Below are positions 10,580-22,346 of a stretch of 64,000 bases of DNA, piece by piece. This DNA is from Thermomonas sp. GTDB taxonomy: Bacteria; Pseudomonadota; Gammaproteobacteria; Xanthomonadales; Xanthomonadaceae. The position numbers were made by a program, and so were the translations under genes. The notes below the pieces were generated by a model. That model was given only the letters and a program-made list of their open reading frames with translations. It searched no databases and was not told where the DNA came from. The stretch's first letter is position 1; every line of letters starts with the position of its first letter. The stretch is taken from the NCBI GenBank assembly GCA_016720345.1, contig JADKKV010000001.1:361433-425432 (forward strand), written 5' to 3'.

Positions 10580-11619
10580 GACGCCAGCAGCCTGCCGGCA
10601 CCGCGCTCGGCCACCGCCAGCAGCAGGCGTTCCAGCTGCAGCCAGGCGTCCGTGGATTCGTCGCCGACCCGGGCCCGGCCCTTGCCGATCCGGTCGACGC
10701 GCCCGGCTTCGGCCAGGAACCGCTGCCAGCGCTCCGGCGGGTGCTTGCCCCCAGCGCGCTTGTACAGCGCCTGCTTGGAATCCCAGATCCGCAGCGCCTT
10801 GCACTCGGCCGCGAAGTTGCGCGCCCGCGCCAGGCTGGCGACGACCTGCAGTTCCTTGACCACCATGCCCATCAGCGCCGGCACCGCCTCGCCCTCGGCG
10901 CGCAGCCCGGCGAGCATGCGCGAAACCTGCGACGGGTTGCCGGCGAGCGCGGCATCGACCAGGCGGAACACGTCGAAGCGCGCGGAATCGGCAACCAGCG
11001 ACTCCATCGCGTCGGCATCCAGCGTCTCCGCCACGCCGCCCTCGCCCTGCACCAGCAACGCGAGCTTGTCGATTTCCTGGGCCGCGGCCAGCAGGTTGCC
11101 TTCGATCCGCTGGACCAGCCGCGCCACCGCGTCCGGCGTGGCCTTGACCCCGCGGCTGCGCAGGCGGCGTTCGATCCAGCTACCGAGGTCGTGCGGCTTG
11201 ACCAGGCGATGCAGGAATGGCCGATGCGGCCGATCGCCTCGGTCCACTTGCCGGCATGCGACGCGACCAGTCGCTGGCGATCACCAGCAACACCACGTCC
11301 GCGGGCGCTGCCGCGCAGAATTCGCAGAGCAGCTTGCTGCCCTCGTTGCCGGGCTTGCCGGTCGGCAGCCGCACCTCCACCAGGCGCCGGCTGGCGAACA
11401 GGCTGGGCGCGTGCATCGACGCGGACAGCGCATCCCAGTCGGCGTCGCGGCCATCCATGTCGTGCACTTCGCGCTCGTCGATGCCTTGCGCACGCGCGGC
11501 GGCGCGCACCGCATCGGCGGCTTCGATGACCAGCAGGGCTCCTGCCCGGCGACCAGGTACGCCGGGCGCAGCGGCTCGGCGGCCAGCTGCGAAGCGATGC
11601 GGTCGACGTTCAGTTCCAT
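10576..11619 (-). CDS. holA: DNA polymerase III delta subunit HolA (frameshifted)
   Basis: Delta subunit of the replicative clamp loader, which opens the beta clamp. The N-terminus MELNVDRIASQLAAEPLRPA with YLVAGQEP is typical. The AAA-like core follows (DADWDALSASMHAPSLFASR, RLVEVRLPTGKPGNEGSKLL, VVLLVIASDW) and the collar domain is intact (RIEGNLLAAAQEIDKLALL). Three missing bases, near 11537, 11253 and 11222, shift the frame twice in the middle; repaired length is about 348 residues against 343 in E. coli. An essential gene broken three times is strong evidence that these are read errors. It lies between lptE and nadD, the standard gammaproteobacterial order. Confidence 0.92.
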
Positions 11620-11634
11620 TACGAAAGGCGAAAA

Positions 11635-11708
11635 GGAGCCAGAGTCATTTTTCGGTCGAGAACAACCAGCAGGCGGAACCCGCAGACCGAAACCATGACT
11701 CTGGCCCC
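11635..11708. repeat. Inverted-repeat element between lptE and holA
   Basis: The left arm at 11635-11657 (GGAGCCAGAGTCATTTTTCG and on) and the right arm at 11685-11708 (reverse complement GGGGCCAGAGTCATGGTTTC and on) are about 23 bases each and match almost throughout. The loop is 27 bases. The AGAGTCATTTT core resembles palindromic repeats widely scattered in Proteobacteria next to REP-associated transposases. It fills nearly all of the 108-base gap and would fold into a long hairpin in the lptE-holA transcript. Confidence 0.7.
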
Positions 11709-11727
11709 GTTTCGTTGCCGTTTCCGC

Positions 11728-12240
11728 TCACTGCGCGACGGCGGCCGGCTTGGAGGCAGCATCGACCCGGCGCAGGATCGCCGCGGCCATGTCGCGGCGC
11801 AGTTCGCGCACCAGCAGTTCGCGCTCGCTCGCCTTGCCGATCGAATCCACCGGCGATGCAAGGTAATCTCGCCCCAGTTCCACCGCCTGCTGCGGCACCA
11901 CCACGCTGTCGTCGGCGCGGCGCATGGAGAAGATCACCGCGTAGCGCAGGGTGAACTCCTGCGCGCGGCCGAACTGGTCGTGGCTGATCGCGGTGTCCGC
12001 CCACTGTTCGGACACCACCTGCAGGGTGGCCACGCCCTCGCTGGCGTCGGCTGCCGCCGCCTGCGCGCCGGCGCGCGCGAGCCCATTGGCCAGGTCCTCC
12101 GCCAGTGCGCTGTAAGGATCCGACGCCAGCACCCGCACCGGGCCGAGGTTGGCCGGCAGGTTCAGCGCATTGCGCAGGTGGAAGCCGCAGCCGGTGAGCA
12201 GCGTGGCGGCGAGGATGAGCGGGGCGAGGCGTCGGGTCAT
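11728..12240 (-). CDS. lptE: LPS-assembly lipoprotein LptE
   Basis: Intact 170-residue outer-membrane lipoprotein that plugs LptD and helps insert lipopolysaccharide. A lipoprotein signal peptide with lipobox LLTGC places the modified cysteine at residue 18, followed by the family's GFHLRNALNLPANLGPVRVL. Conserved later stretches include QEFTLRYAVIFSM and SREYLASPVDSIGKASERE-like sequence (here GRDYLASPVDSIGKASERE). The next residue after the lipid cysteine is glycine, consistent with outer-membrane sorting. It lies between leuS and holA, as in most Gammaproteobacteria, and is separated from both by repeat elements. Confidence 0.95.
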   Translation of the reverse strand: MTRRLAPLILAATLLTGCGFHLRNALNLPANLGPVRVLASDPYSALAEDLANGLARAGAQAAAADASEGVATLQVVSEQWADTAISHDQFGRAQEFTLRYAVIFSMRRADDSVVVPQQAVELGRDYLASPVDSIGKASERELLVRELRRDMAAAILRRVDAASKPAAVAQ

Positions 12241-12272
12241 CGGGGCAGTTTATGTCATGTCTGGATCAGTGC

Positions 12273-12358
12273 CGTCATCCCCGCGACGGCGGGGATCCAT
12301 GGACGTTATCCACGTGAAGGGCAAAGCCCGGGATTCCCGCCTGCGCGGGAATGACGGG
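12273..12358. repeat. REP-like inverted repeat between leuS and lptE
   Basis: CGTCATCCCCGCGACGGCGG continues to 12300. Its inverted partner, GGATTCCCGCCTGCGCGGGA plus ATGAC, runs 12329-12358. Each arm also contains its own small palindrome. This is the familiar Xanthomonad 'GTCATCCCCGCG...GGGAATGAC' dispersed repeat. It occupies most of the 123-base gap and ends 5 bases from the leuS stop, where it could also end transcription. Confidence 0.8.
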
Positions 12359-12363
12359 CCGCG

Positions 12364-16521
<4,158 letters not shown>

Positions 16522-16525
<4 letters not shown>

Positions 16526-16773
16526 ACCTGGAGTGGATGGGTTACCTGGCCGCGACCTGCACCACCCTGTCGTTCGTGCCGCAGGCGGTGAAGACCATCC
16601 GCACCCGCGACACCTCCGGGATCTCGCTGTGGATGTACGTGGTGTTCACCTTCGGCATCGCCTGCTGGTTCGGCTACGGCCTGTTCCTCAAGTCGTGGCC
16701 GATGATCGTGTCGAACGCGATCACCTTCCTGCTGTCCTCGACGATCCTGGGCCTGAAGCTGAAGCACAAATAG
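16522..16773 (+). CDS. SemiSWEET/PQ-loop family transporter
   Basis: An 83-residue, three-helix membrane protein of the SemiSWEET family, bacterial half-transporters that dimerise to move small sugars. The PQ motif is in [20 protein letters not shown] near residues 14-33, followed by helices [20 protein letters not shown] and [20 protein letters not shown]. It starts inside the stop codon of the secreted amidohydrolase, suggesting coupled translation. Its 3' end overlaps the convergent DUF998 gene by 53 bases. The substrate cannot be told from sequence. Confidence 0.9.
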
Positions 16774-17326
16774 CCAGCCACCAGCCGAACCACAGCGCGA
16801 ACGCCAGCCGCTGGGCGATGCCGACCCACGGCCCGATCGGCGCGAACACCGCCAGCAACGGCACCAGCAGCGCCGCAGCCAGGCACGCCAGCGCGAAACC
16901 GATGCCGCGTCGCGCGCCCAGCGCCAGCAGCAGGGCGCCGGGCACGAACGCGATCCACCACAGCATCCACGCCAGCACGTGCAGGCGGCTGCCGGTGGCC
17001 TCGGTGTCCGCCTCCAGCGGCGCCAGCCCCTGCGCGGCGAACGCCAGCGCCGACAACTGCACCAGCACGACGCCGATCCGCGCCAGCCAGCCCGCATCGG
17101 CCCAGTCAGTGCGCAGGCGCACGCCCGCCCACACCAGCGCGGCCCCGGGCAGCACGAACGCCAGCAGGTTGTAGGCAAGCGCCCAGGGCAGGCCGGCGCT
17201 GCCGCGCAGGGCAACCGGGTGCACGCGGTGCGAATACTCCGGCACGCCCGCCTGCGCCAGCAGCAGCGCCACGCCGAAGCAGGCGATGGCCAGTGCCGGC
17301 AAGCCCGGCTTGAACGTTGCTTTCAT
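16721..17326 (-). CDS. DUF998-like integral membrane protein
   Basis: A 201-residue hydrophobic protein with about six predicted membrane helices, such as ALAIACFGVALLLAQAG, LVQLSALAFAAQGLAPL and FALACLAAALLVPLLAVF. The layout, including an early PEYSHRVHPVALRGS loop after helix 1 and GSRLHVLAWMLWW in the middle, resembles DUF998 family proteins; their function is unknown. The last 17 codons overlap the end of the SemiSWEET gene on the opposite strand and are of low complexity, so the true stop could be affected by an undetected base error. ATG at 17324-17326 lies 43 bases from the divergent thioredoxin-like gene. Confidence 0.75.
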   Translation of the reverse strand: MKATFKPGLPALAIACFGVALLLAQAGVPEYSHRVHPVALRGSAGLPWALAYNLLAFVLPGAALVWAGVRLRTDWADAGWLARIGVVLVQLSALAFAAQGLAPLEADTEATGSRLHVLAWMLWWIAFVPGALLLALGARRGIGFALACLAAALLVPLLAVFAPIGPWVGIAQRLAFALWFGWWLAICASASGPGSSRTAGR

Positions 17327-17368
17327 GCCCCCATGCTAGCGTGCACCGCCCTGCCGCCCGCGCCCGCC

Positions 17369-18241
17369 ATGACCGACACCGCCACTCCGCACGTCTTCGA
17401 CGCCACCGCCGCGACCTTCGAGGACACGGTCATCCGCAAGTCGCTGGAGACCCCGGTGCTGGTGGATTTCTGGGCCACCTGGTGCGGCCCCTGCAAGACC
17501 CTGGGCCCGCTGCTGGACAAGCTGGCCGGCGACTACAACGGCGCGTTCGTGCTGGCCAAGGTGGACGTCGACCAGGAGCAGGAACTCGCGGCTGCGTTCC
17601 AGATCCGCTCGGTGCCGACGGTGATGCTGGTCAAGGACGGGCAACTGGTGGACGGCTTCCCGGGCGCGCTGCCGGAAGGCCAGCTGCGCGAATTCCTGAA
17701 GCACCACGGCATCGAGCCGGCCGCGCTGGCGGAAGAAGCCGCCGCGGTGGAGACCGCGCCGCCGCTCGATCCGCATGCGGAAGTGATGCGCCTGCGCAAG
17801 GCCATCGAGGCCGAACCCGACAAGTCCGAACTCGCGCTGGACCTGGCGCTGGCACTGCTGCAGACCGGGGCCGCCGGCGAAGCCGAGCACCTGCTGGACG
17901 GCCTGCCCGCCAACCTCGCCACCGACGACCGCACGGTGAAGGCGCGCGCGCGCCTCGGCTTCGCCGCACTGCTGCAGGACGCACCGCCGGCCGCAGTACT
18001 GGAGACCGCGATCGCCGCCGACCCCGCCGACCTGCGCGCGCGCCACCTGCTGGGCGTGCGCAGGCTGGTCTCCGGCGATGCAGAGGGCGGCCTGCAACAG
18101 TTCATCGAGATGCTGCAGCGCGACCGCGGCTACGGCGACGGGCTGGCGAAGAAATCGCTGATCGATGCCTTCCGGGTGGTCGAGGACGAAGACCTGGTCG
18201 GCCGCTATCGCCGGAAGATGGCCTCGCTGCTGCTGGTCTGA
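17369..18241 (+). CDS. CnoX/YbbN-like co-chaperone thioredoxin
   Basis: A 290-residue protein with an N-terminal thioredoxin domain (residues 10-110) and a C-terminal TPR-like helical domain. The redox motif WCGPC is intact with cysteines 39 and 42, and IRSVPTVMLVKDG carries the cis-proline. The C-terminal half (FIEMLQRDRGYGDGLAKKSL, then IDAFRVV) matches the YbbN/CnoX family, which hands unfolded proteins to GroEL and DnaK and protects cysteines during oxidative stress. E. coli YbbN lacks a working CxxC, so this version is probably redox active. A possible promoter, TTGAAC and CATGCT 16 bases apart, lies just upstream at about 17311-17338. Confidence 0.9.
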   Translation: MTDTATPHVFDATAATFEDTVIRKSLETPVLVDFWATWCGPCKTLGPLLDKLAGDYNGAFVLAKVDVDQEQELAAAFQIRSVPTVMLVKDGQLVDGFPGALPEGQLREFLKHHGIEPAALAEEAAAVETAPPLDPHAEVMRLRKAIEAEPDKSELALDLALALLQTGAAGEAEHLLDGLPANLATDDRTVKARARLGFAALLQDAPPAAVLETAIAADPADLRARHLLGVRRLVSGDAEGGLQQFIEMLQRDRGYGDGLAKKSLIDAFRVVEDEDLVGRYRRKMASLLLV

Positions 18242-18306
18242 CCCGGCGGCAAGACCATACCTTTGCGTATGGTAAGCTGGCGCGCCCGCACCGACGCGCT
18301 GCCGCG

Positions 18307-18756
18307 ATGAACCCCAACACCCTGCGCCACGGGATGAACCTGTGGCCGCCGTTCCTGTTCGCCGGCATCCATGTCACCGAGATCTCGCCGGACTGGCGGC
18401 GGGTGCGGGTGGAACTGCGGGCGCGGCCGTGGAACCGCAATTTCGTCGGCACCCACTTCGGTGGCAGCCTGTTCGCGATGACCGACCCGTTCCGGATGAT
18501 CCCGATGCTGCACTGCCTGGGCCGCGACTACATCGTCTGGGACAAGGCCGGCGAAATCGAATTCGTGAAGCCGGGGCGCGGCACCATGCACGCCACCTTC
18601 GAACTGGATGACGCCGTGCTGGACGCGCTGCGCGCGGCCACCGCCAACGGCGAAAAGGTCCTGCGCTGGTTCGAAACCGACGTGGTGGACGCCGACGGCG
18701 AGGTCGTCGCGCGCACCCGCAAGCAGCTGTACGTGCGCCGCAAGCCCGGGCGCTGA
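18307..18756 (+). CDS. DUF4442 hotdog-fold protein, thioesterase-like
   Basis: A 149-residue protein of the DUF4442 family in the thioesterase/hotdog superfamily. Visible hallmarks are the N-terminal amphipathic stretch NLWPPFLFAGIHVTEI, RPWNRNFVGTHFGGSLFAM (the hotdog helix region) and WDKAGEIEFVKPGRGT. Members are taken to be acyl-CoA thioesterase-like, but no substrate is known. Start ATG at 18307. A 7-bp hairpin (ACCATAC/GTATGGT at 18253-18272) lies between the CnoX gene and this one; its role is unclear. The Ser/Thr kinase gene begins 61 bases after the stop, on the same strand. Confidence 0.8.
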   Translation: MNPNTLRHGMNLWPPFLFAGIHVTEISPDWRRVRVELRARPWNRNFVGTHFGGSLFAMTDPFRMIPMLHCLGRDYIVWDKAGEIEFVKPGRGTMHATFELDDAVLDALRAATANGEKVLRWFETDVVDADGEVVARTRKQLYVRRKPGR

Positions 18757-18817
18757 CCGGTTCCATCGCCGCGGGCGCGCGGCGTATCCTTCGCCGACAC
18801 CCGCGGGGGAAGCGCCC

Positions 18818-20797
18818 TTGTCCAGCATCGAACAACCGCAGATCGACGGCTACCGGATCCTGCGCGTGGTCGGCCACGGCGGCATGTCCACCGTGTACCT
18901 GGCCGAACAGGCTTCGCTGGGACGCAAGGTCGCGCTCAAGGTGATGCTGCCGGAAGCGCTGGCCGACGAAGTGAGCCGCGCGCGCTTCGAGAACGAGGCG
19001 CGCACCATCGCCCGCCTGCAGCACCCGCACATCGTCGGCATCCACGAGGTCGGGCGCACCGCCGACGGGCTGCCGTTCTATTCGATGCCCTACCTCCCGC
19101 GCGGGCACCTGGCCCAGCGCAACCTGCGCGGCGACCAGCAGAAGGTCGCGGCGATCCTGCGCGCGATGCTGGCGGCACTGGACTTCGCGCACGTGCGCGG
19201 CGTGGTCCACCGCGACGTCAAGGCGGAGAACGTGCTGTTCGACGAGAACGAACGGCCGATGCTCGCCGACTTCGGCATCGCCCTGCGCCGCGGCAACAAC
19301 CCGCGGCTGACCTCGACCGGGCTCGCGGTCGGCAGCACCGCCTACATGCCGCCGGAACAGGCGCGCGGACGCGAGGTCGACCGTCGCGCCGACATCTACA
19401 GCATCGGCGTGCTGGCCTGGGAAATGCTCACCGGGCGGCTGCCGTTCAACGCCGGCGATGCGCTGTCGATGGCGCTCAAGCACGTGCAGGACCCGATTCC
19501 GCGCCTGCCCCCGGTGCTCAGGCACTGGCAGGGCTTCATCGACAAGTCATTGGCGAAGCAACCCGCCGACCGTTATGCCAGTGCGCAGGAGATGCTGGAT
19601 GCGCTCGACGAGCTGGAGCGGCGCGCGGGCCGGAACTTCGGCCCGGTCGAGGTCCCGGCGCCCACCGACGACGACGCACCGGTGCAACCCGCGCGCCGCG
19701 CCGGCTGGAAACCGTGGGCGCTCGCCTTGGCGGCGGTGGCCGCGCTCGCGTTCGGTGCCCACGCGCTGCGCGGCAGCCGCACCGACACGCTCCCGGCGAG
19801 CGAGGACGTCGCCCGCGCGCAAGCGCCCGCCGCGCGCGGCGAGGCCCTGCCTGCGCCGGCGGCGGACCCGCAGACCGGGCTGTCCGAGGCCGCACCCGGC
19901 GCGGACGCCAGCGGAATCGGCGCCTACCTTGCCAACGCCGAGCAGCAGTTGCGCGAAGGCCACCTGCTCGCACCGGCGAACGGCAATGCCTGGGACAGCC
20001 TGGACGCGGCGTGGCGGGTCGATGCCACCCACCCGCAAACGCAGATGCTGACCGCGCGCGTGTTCGACGCACTGGCCGACCTCGGCGAGCGCAGCCTGGG
20101 CGATGGCGACCTCGACGCCGCCCGCACCGCGCTCGCGCGCGCGCGCGAACTGGATGCGCGTCGCGGCGGCGACGGCAGTGCGATCGCGCTGCTGCGCAAG
20201 CGGCTGGACGGCGCCCTTGGCAAGCGGCTGGACATGCTGGTCGCGCGACAGGATCGCGCCGGCGCCGAAGCCCTGCTCGCCGGCACCCGCTGGCTGGGGC
20301 TGGAGGCACCACGCAGCGCGGCCCTGCAGGCACGGGTCGCGGGCATGGCGAAGGCGAAGGCGACCGCGACCACCAGCGCCCCCGCCAGCGCCGCCCCGGT
20401 GGCGAAAGCCGGCGCCGACGTGCGCACGGTGAGCCGTGGCGACTACGCACGGTTCGTCGCCGAGACCTCGCGCGCATCCGCGGAATGCGGCCGCAACGGC
20501 CTGTTTGGCGGCAAGCGCGACTGGAAGACCGCGGGCAACGAGGGCTCACCGGTGGTCTGCGTGTCCGCCGCGGACGCGCAGGCGTATGCCGCGTGGTTGA
20601 GCAGCCGCGACAAGCGCCGCTATCGCCTGCCCAGCGCCGGCGAACTGCGCGCGCAGGCAACCTCGCCGGTCTCCGGCTGGCTGACCCTGTGCGCGGACGC
20701 AGGCTGTCGCAAGCGCATGGCCAGTGGCAAGGCACGCGCCCTCGAGGCCGGCCGTGGCTACGCCGATGTCGGTATCCGCCTGGTGCGCGAGGGCTGA
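18818..20797 (+). CDS. Transmembrane Ser/Thr protein kinase with C-terminal FGE-like domain
   Basis: A 659-residue PknB-type kinase. TTG start at 18818 follows GCGGGGGAAG and gives the usual short lead into the kinase domain (residues 10-275). All key residues are present: glycine loop GHGGMSTV at 19-26, Lys41, HRDVKAEN with Asp133, DFG at 151-153, and GSTAYMPPEQA. A single membrane helix at about 297-317 (WALALAAVAALAFGAHAL) separates it from a periplasmic helical region rich in Ala/Arg (TPR-like, 375-500). The C-terminal 120 residues from about 535 (VSRGDYARFVAE, VCVSAADAQAYAAWLSSRDK, YRLPSAGELRA) resemble a shortened formylglycine-generating-enzyme/sulfatase-modifying fold. It may act as a periplasmic sensor; its ligand is unknown. 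Confidence 0.9.
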   Translation: MSSIEQPQIDGYRILRVVGHGGMSTVYLAEQASLGRKVALKVMLPEALADEVSRARFENEARTIARLQHPHIVGIHEVGRTADGLPFYSMPYLPRGHLAQRNLRGDQQKVAAILRAMLAALDFAHVRGVVHRDVKAENVLFDENERPMLADFGIALRRGNNPRLTSTGLAVGSTAYMPPEQARGREVDRRADIYSIGVLAWEMLTGRLPFNAGDALSMALKHVQDPIPRLPPVLRHWQGFIDKSLAKQPADRYASAQEMLDALDELERRAGRNFGPVEVPAPTDDDAPVQPARRAGWKPWALALAAVAALAFGAHALRGSRTDTLPASEDVARAQAPAARGEALPAPAADPQTGLSEAAPGADASGIGAYLANAEQQLREGHLLAPANGNAWDSLDAAWRVDATHPQTQMLTARVFDALADLGERSLGDGDLDAARTALARARELDARRGGDGSAIALLRKRLDGALGKRLDMLVARQDRAGAEALLAGTRWLGLEAPRSAALQARVAGMAKAKATATTSAPASAAPVAKAGADVRTVSRGDYARFVAETSRASAECGRNGLFGGKRDWKTAGNEGSPVVCVSAADAQAYAAWLSSRDKRRYRLPSAGELRAQATSPVSGWLTLCADAGCRKRMASGKARALEAGRGYADVGIRLVREG

Positions 20798-20821
20798 CGC
20801 CGCGCCCATCGCCCCTACAAT
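20794..20821 (+). promoter_or_regulatory. Sigma-70-type promoter for the DUF502-queuosine transporter pair
   Basis: CTGACG at 20794-20799 and TACAAT at 20816-20821 are separated by 16 bases. The expected transcription start is at about 20828, directly at the ATG at 20829, so the message would have no leader. Confidence 0.5.
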
Positions 20822-20828
20822 GGCGCGC

Positions 20829-21509
20829 ATGTCGACTTCCCCCACCCCGCTCGGCCCGCGCCTGCAACGCCTGTTCCTCACCGGGCTGCTGACCCTGCTG
20901 CCGCTGTGGCTGACCTGGGTGGTGGTCAAGTTCGTGTTCGTGCTGCTGAGCGACGTCAGCCGGCCCCTGGTGGAACCGTCGCTGGCGACGATCGCGACCC
21001 AGAACCCGCATTCGTTCGGCTGGCTGGTCGAGCCGTGGGTGCTGGGTGCGATCGGGCTGGTCGCGACCGTGTGCACCATCCTGCTGGTCGGCTGGCTGGC
21101 CCGGCGGGTGATCGGGCAACGCCTGCTCAGGTGGTTCGAGGCGCTGGTGGCCCGCATCCCGCTGGCGAACACGATCTACGGCAGCGCACGCAAGCTGCTC
21201 GACATCCTGCAGACCAAGCCGGACGGGACCCAGCGCGTGGTCCTGATCGACTTCCCGCACGCGGAGATGAAGACCCTCGGCTTCGTCACCCGGGTCATCC
21301 GCGAGGCGGGCACCGGCCGCGAGCTGGCCGCGGTCTACGTACCGACCACGCCGAACCCGACCTCCGGTTACCTCGAGATCGTGCCGATGGAAAAGATCAC
21401 GCCGACCGACTGGACCGTCGACCAGGCGATGAGCTTCATCATCAGCGGTGGCGCGGTCGCCCCCGAGTTCATCCCGTTCTCGCCGCCGGCGCACGCGCCG
21501 AAGCCGTGA
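20829..21509 (+). CDS. DUF502 family membrane protein
   Basis: A 226-residue DUF502 protein with two N-terminal membrane helices (LFLTGLLTLLPLWLTWVVVK; VLGAIGLVATVCTILLVGWL) and a conserved soluble part (VARIPLANTIYGSARKLLD, VYVPTTPNPTSGYL, EIVPMEKI). Function is unknown; relatives include the plant LCV and COV1 proteins. Another in-frame ATG occurs at 20820 but is inside the apparent -10 box, so I choose 20829. The stop overlaps the GTG of the next gene (GTGA). Confidence 0.88.
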   Translation: MSTSPTPLGPRLQRLFLTGLLTLLPLWLTWVVVKFVFVLLSDVSRPLVEPSLATIATQNPHSFGWLVEPWVLGAIGLVATVCTILLVGWLARRVIGQRLLRWFEALVARIPLANTIYGSARKLLDILQTKPDGTQRVVLIDFPHAEMKTLGFVTRVIREAGTGRELAAVYVPTTPNPTSGYLEIVPMEKITPTDWTVDQAMSFIISGGAVAPEFIPFSPPAHAPKP

Positions 21510-22288
21510 ACCGGCTGCTCGACGACCGCGCAACCCGGCTGTTCATCGGCCTGGCTGCGTTCTTCTGCGTCAACGCAGTGCTTGCCGAGTTCATCGGGGT
21601 CAAGATCTTCGCGCTGGAAGACACCCTCGGCATCGCGCCGCTTCAGTGGAACCTGTTCGGCCAGAGCGGTTCGCTCAACTTCACCGCCGGCACCCTGCTG
21701 TGGCCGATCGTGTTCATCATGACCGACACCGTCAACGAGTACTTCGGCAAGCGCGGCGTGCGCCTGATCAGCTGGCTGGCCGCCGGGTTCATCGTGTATG
21801 GCTTCGTGTTCGCCTTCGTCGCCATCTACCTGGCGCCCGCCTCCTGGTGGATCGGCGTGGCCAGGGACCAGGGCGTGCCGGATTACCAGGCCGCGTTCGC
21901 GGCGGTGTTCGGGCAAGGCCTGTGGACGATCGCGGGCTCACTGGTCGCCTTCATGATCGGCCAGCTGATCGACGTCCGCGTGTTCCACCGGATCCGGCGC
22001 GCCACCGGCGAACGCCAGGCCTGGTTGCGTGCGACCGGTTCCACCGCGGTCTCGCAGCTGGTGGACAGCTTCGTGGTGCTCTACATCGCCTTCGTGCTGG
22101 GTCCGCAACAATGGCCGACCTCGCTGTTCCTGGCCGTCGGCACGCTCAACTACGCCTACAAGATGCTGGCGGCGATTGCCCTGATCCCGCTGCTGTACCT
22201 GATGCGCGCCGGCATCCACCGCTACCTCGGCAAGGAACGCGCGGCGCAACTGCGCCAGGATGCGGCCCTGCGGCTTGGCGCTCGATGA
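21506..22288 (+). CDS. YhhQ-type queuosine precursor transporter
   Basis: A 260-residue integral membrane protein of the YhhQ/VUT-1 family, which imports queuosine precursors such as 7-cyano-7-deazaguanine for tRNA modification. GTG start at 21506-21508 overlaps the upstream stop. Visible family features: NAVLAEFIGVKIF, then WPIVFIMTDTVNEYFGKRGV, GSLVAFMIGQLIDVRVFHRI, and AVSQLVDSFVVLYIAFVLG, with six helices overall. Family assignment is firm; substrate is inferred from the family. A strong hairpin follows. Confidence 0.9.
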   Translation: MNRLLDDRATRLFIGLAAFFCVNAVLAEFIGVKIFALEDTLGIAPLQWNLFGQSGSLNFTAGTLLWPIVFIMTDTVNEYFGKRGVRLISWLAAGFIVYGFVFAFVAIYLAPASWWIGVARDQGVPDYQAAFAAVFGQGLWTIAGSLVAFMIGQLIDVRVFHRIRRATGERQAWLRATGSTAVSQLVDSFVVLYIAFVLGPQQWPTSLFLAVGTLNYAYKMLAAIALIPLLYLMRAGIHRYLGKERAAQLRQDAALRLGAR

Positions 22289-22297
22289 CGCTAACAG

Positions 22298-22323
22298 AAA
22301 GGGCCGGCAATGCCGGCCCTTTC
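22298..22323. terminator. Bidirectional terminator between the YhhQ-type gene and rhlE
   Basis: An 11-bp stem (AAAGGGCCGGC with GCCGGCCCTTT) and an AAT loop lie between two convergent genes, 9 bases after one stop and 24 before the other. Confidence 0.85.
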
Positions 22324-22346
22324 GCACATCGAATGACAACGACCGA

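Noticed and set aside
1088..11619. tldD, yhdP, rng and holA as true pseudogenes
   Set aside because: Several are essential or near-universal and each break is a single base with the frame resuming in family sequence. Read error is more likely.
20820..21509. DUF502 start at the ATG at 20820
   Set aside because: That ATG overlaps the likely -10 box (TACAAT), so it would not be transcribed from this promoter; the ATG at 20829 is preferred.
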